Assembly: GCA_963752815.1 (NCBI GenBank)
Contig: CAVVZI010000021.1
Coordinates: forward strand, 186,001-250,000
Source of the DNA: Sva-07 sp963752815
GTDB lineage: Bacteria > Actinomycetota > Acidimicrobiia > Acidimicrobiales > Ilumatobacteraceae
Length of the DNA stretch: 64,000 bases
Reading direction: 5' to 3'
Positions 63,374 through 64,000 of this stretch are shown one piece after another (the stretch's first letter is position 1; the number at the start of each line of letters is the position of its first letter). The notes under the pieces are model-generated. The model saw only the letters and a program-made list of their open reading frames with translations, was not told the DNA's origin and did not search any database. The translations under genes were made by a program, and so were the position numbers.

Positions 63374-64000
63374 TCAGTTCCAGACCGATTCGGCGACCTC
63401 GACGACGTGGCGGAGCTTGGCCCACTGGTCGTCCTCGGTGATCACGTTGCCGTGGATCGTGCTGGAGAACCCGCATTGCGGGCTGAGGCACATCCGATCG
63501 AGATCGACGTACTCGGCCGCCTCGTGGATCCGTGCCCGCAGGAGGTCCTTGTCCTCCAGCGCGGCGGTCTTCGAGGTGACGATCCCGAGCACCAAGGTCT
63601 TGTCGTCGGGGAAGAAGCGCAACGGCGCGAAGTCGCCCGACCGCTCGTCGTCGTACTCGAGGAAGTAGGCGTCGACGTCGATGTCGTTGAACAGGACCTC
63701 GGCGACCGCCTCGTAACTCCCACTCGCGAAGTGGGTGCTGCGGAAGTTGCCGCGACAGAGATGGATGCCGACGGTGAGGTCGTCGGGTCGCTGATCGAGG
63801 GCGTGGTTGATCAGGGCGGCGTAGGTGCGGGGCAGTTCGTCGGGGTCGTCGCCCCGGTCGACGGCGCCCTGCCGCATGACCGGATCGCACAGGTAGGCGA
63901 GGTTGGTGTCGTCGAGCTGGAGGTACCGGCAGCCGGCTGCGTAGAGCGCACTGATCTCGTCGCGGTAGCACTGGGCGAGGTCGTCGAAGAACTCGTCGAG
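63374..64000 (-). CDS. Methionine synthase-like protein (N-terminus beyond window)
   Basis: The visible 208 codons run from YRDEISALYAAGCRYLQLDDTNLAYL through VGIHLCRGNFRSTHF and LGIVTSKTAALEDKD to CLSPQCGFSSTIHGN. These match the C-terminal half of MetE-like TIM barrels, with the zinc-binding Cys in QCGFSS. It is a paralog of the gene at 58555 but more like the full MetE C-domain. The start lies beyond the right edge. Confidence 0.8.
   Translation of the reverse strand, partial: LDEFFDDLAQCYRDEISALYAAGCRYLQLDDTNLAYLCDPVMRQGAVDRGDDPDELPRTYAALINHALDQRPDDLTVGIHLCRGNFRSTHFASGSYEAVAEVLFNDIDVDAYFLEYDDERSGDFAPLRFFPDDKTLVLGIVTSKTAALEDKDLLRARIHEAAEYVDLDRMCLSPQCGFSSTIHGNVITEDDQWAKLRHVVEVAESVWN

Overview
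The window is high-GC actinobacterial DNA. Gene content (F420-type LLM oxidoreductase, WS/DGAT acyltransferase, PHA synthase, ECF42/DGPF module, several SDRs, P450, large cyclase-ATPase regulators) suggests an aerobic, lipid-storing actinobacterium, possibly Acidimicrobiia (Ilumatobacter-like). That placement is inference from gene families, not a search. No tRNA, rRNA, CRISPR array or transposase was recognised.

Layout. 1-6113 (minus): a tightly coupled operon whose genes overlap or abut: phosphotransferase, a membrane protein (frameshifted), a linalool dehydratase/isomerase-like membrane protein, a 47-residue microprotein, and a second LDI-like protein running off the left edge. 6376-11333: unit A, made of a conserved leader, a Tat-exported multicopper oxidase gene (MCO) with many frameshifts, a spacer with a TCAA microsatellite, a secreted PKD-type protein, and two hairpins. 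11450-16260: a three-gene set (class III cyclase-ATPase, subtilisin-like protease with NPWSA repeats, bestrophin-like membrane protein). 16297-19472: unit B, with the same leader and hairpins, an MCO collapsed to its two ends, and a different secreted protein. 19560-27789: cupin, LLM oxidoreductase, two GNAT/SDR pairs, a LacI regulator with twin operators, FUSC-like and small proteins. 27812-34333: fasciclin lipoprotein, DUF6069, ECF42 sigma and DGPF protein, and an 1159-residue cyclase-ATPase-LuxR regulator. 34495-40621: DUF4242, acyl-CoA dehydrogenase, MalT-like LuxR regulator (frameshifted), ABC transporter. 40646-46073: hydrolase, acyl-CoA synthetase, PHA synthase pair, GNAT, VOC protein. 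46129-49062: unit C. 49160-64000: MFS exporter, CmcJ-like oxidoreductase, VOC, GNAT, esterase, wax-ester synthase, dimethylformamidase-like protein, P450, two MetE-like proteins, SDR, TIR-membrane protein and an MFS protein with a cyclic-nucleotide-binding domain.

The main discovery candidate is the three-copy unit A/B/C. All three share a leader containing a hairpin with a GNRA loop, the first codons of an MCO, a TCAA repeat, an AGGAGG ribosome site, a secreted-protein gene and a terminal 16-bp hairpin with compensatory changes. Only A keeps the MCO body. Unit C is a mosaic: B-like leader, spacer and tail surround a 2.2-kb coding block almost identical to A. The block switches at the sixth to seventh codon of the secreted protein and inside the terminator. 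This looks like cassette replacement or gene conversion of a surface protein into a conserved expression frame.

Many genes carry single-base frameshifts, most heavily in units A and B and in the MFS gene at 61708. Key motifs survive on both sides of each shift, so residual assembly errors and recent decay are both possible. Reads would be needed to decide.
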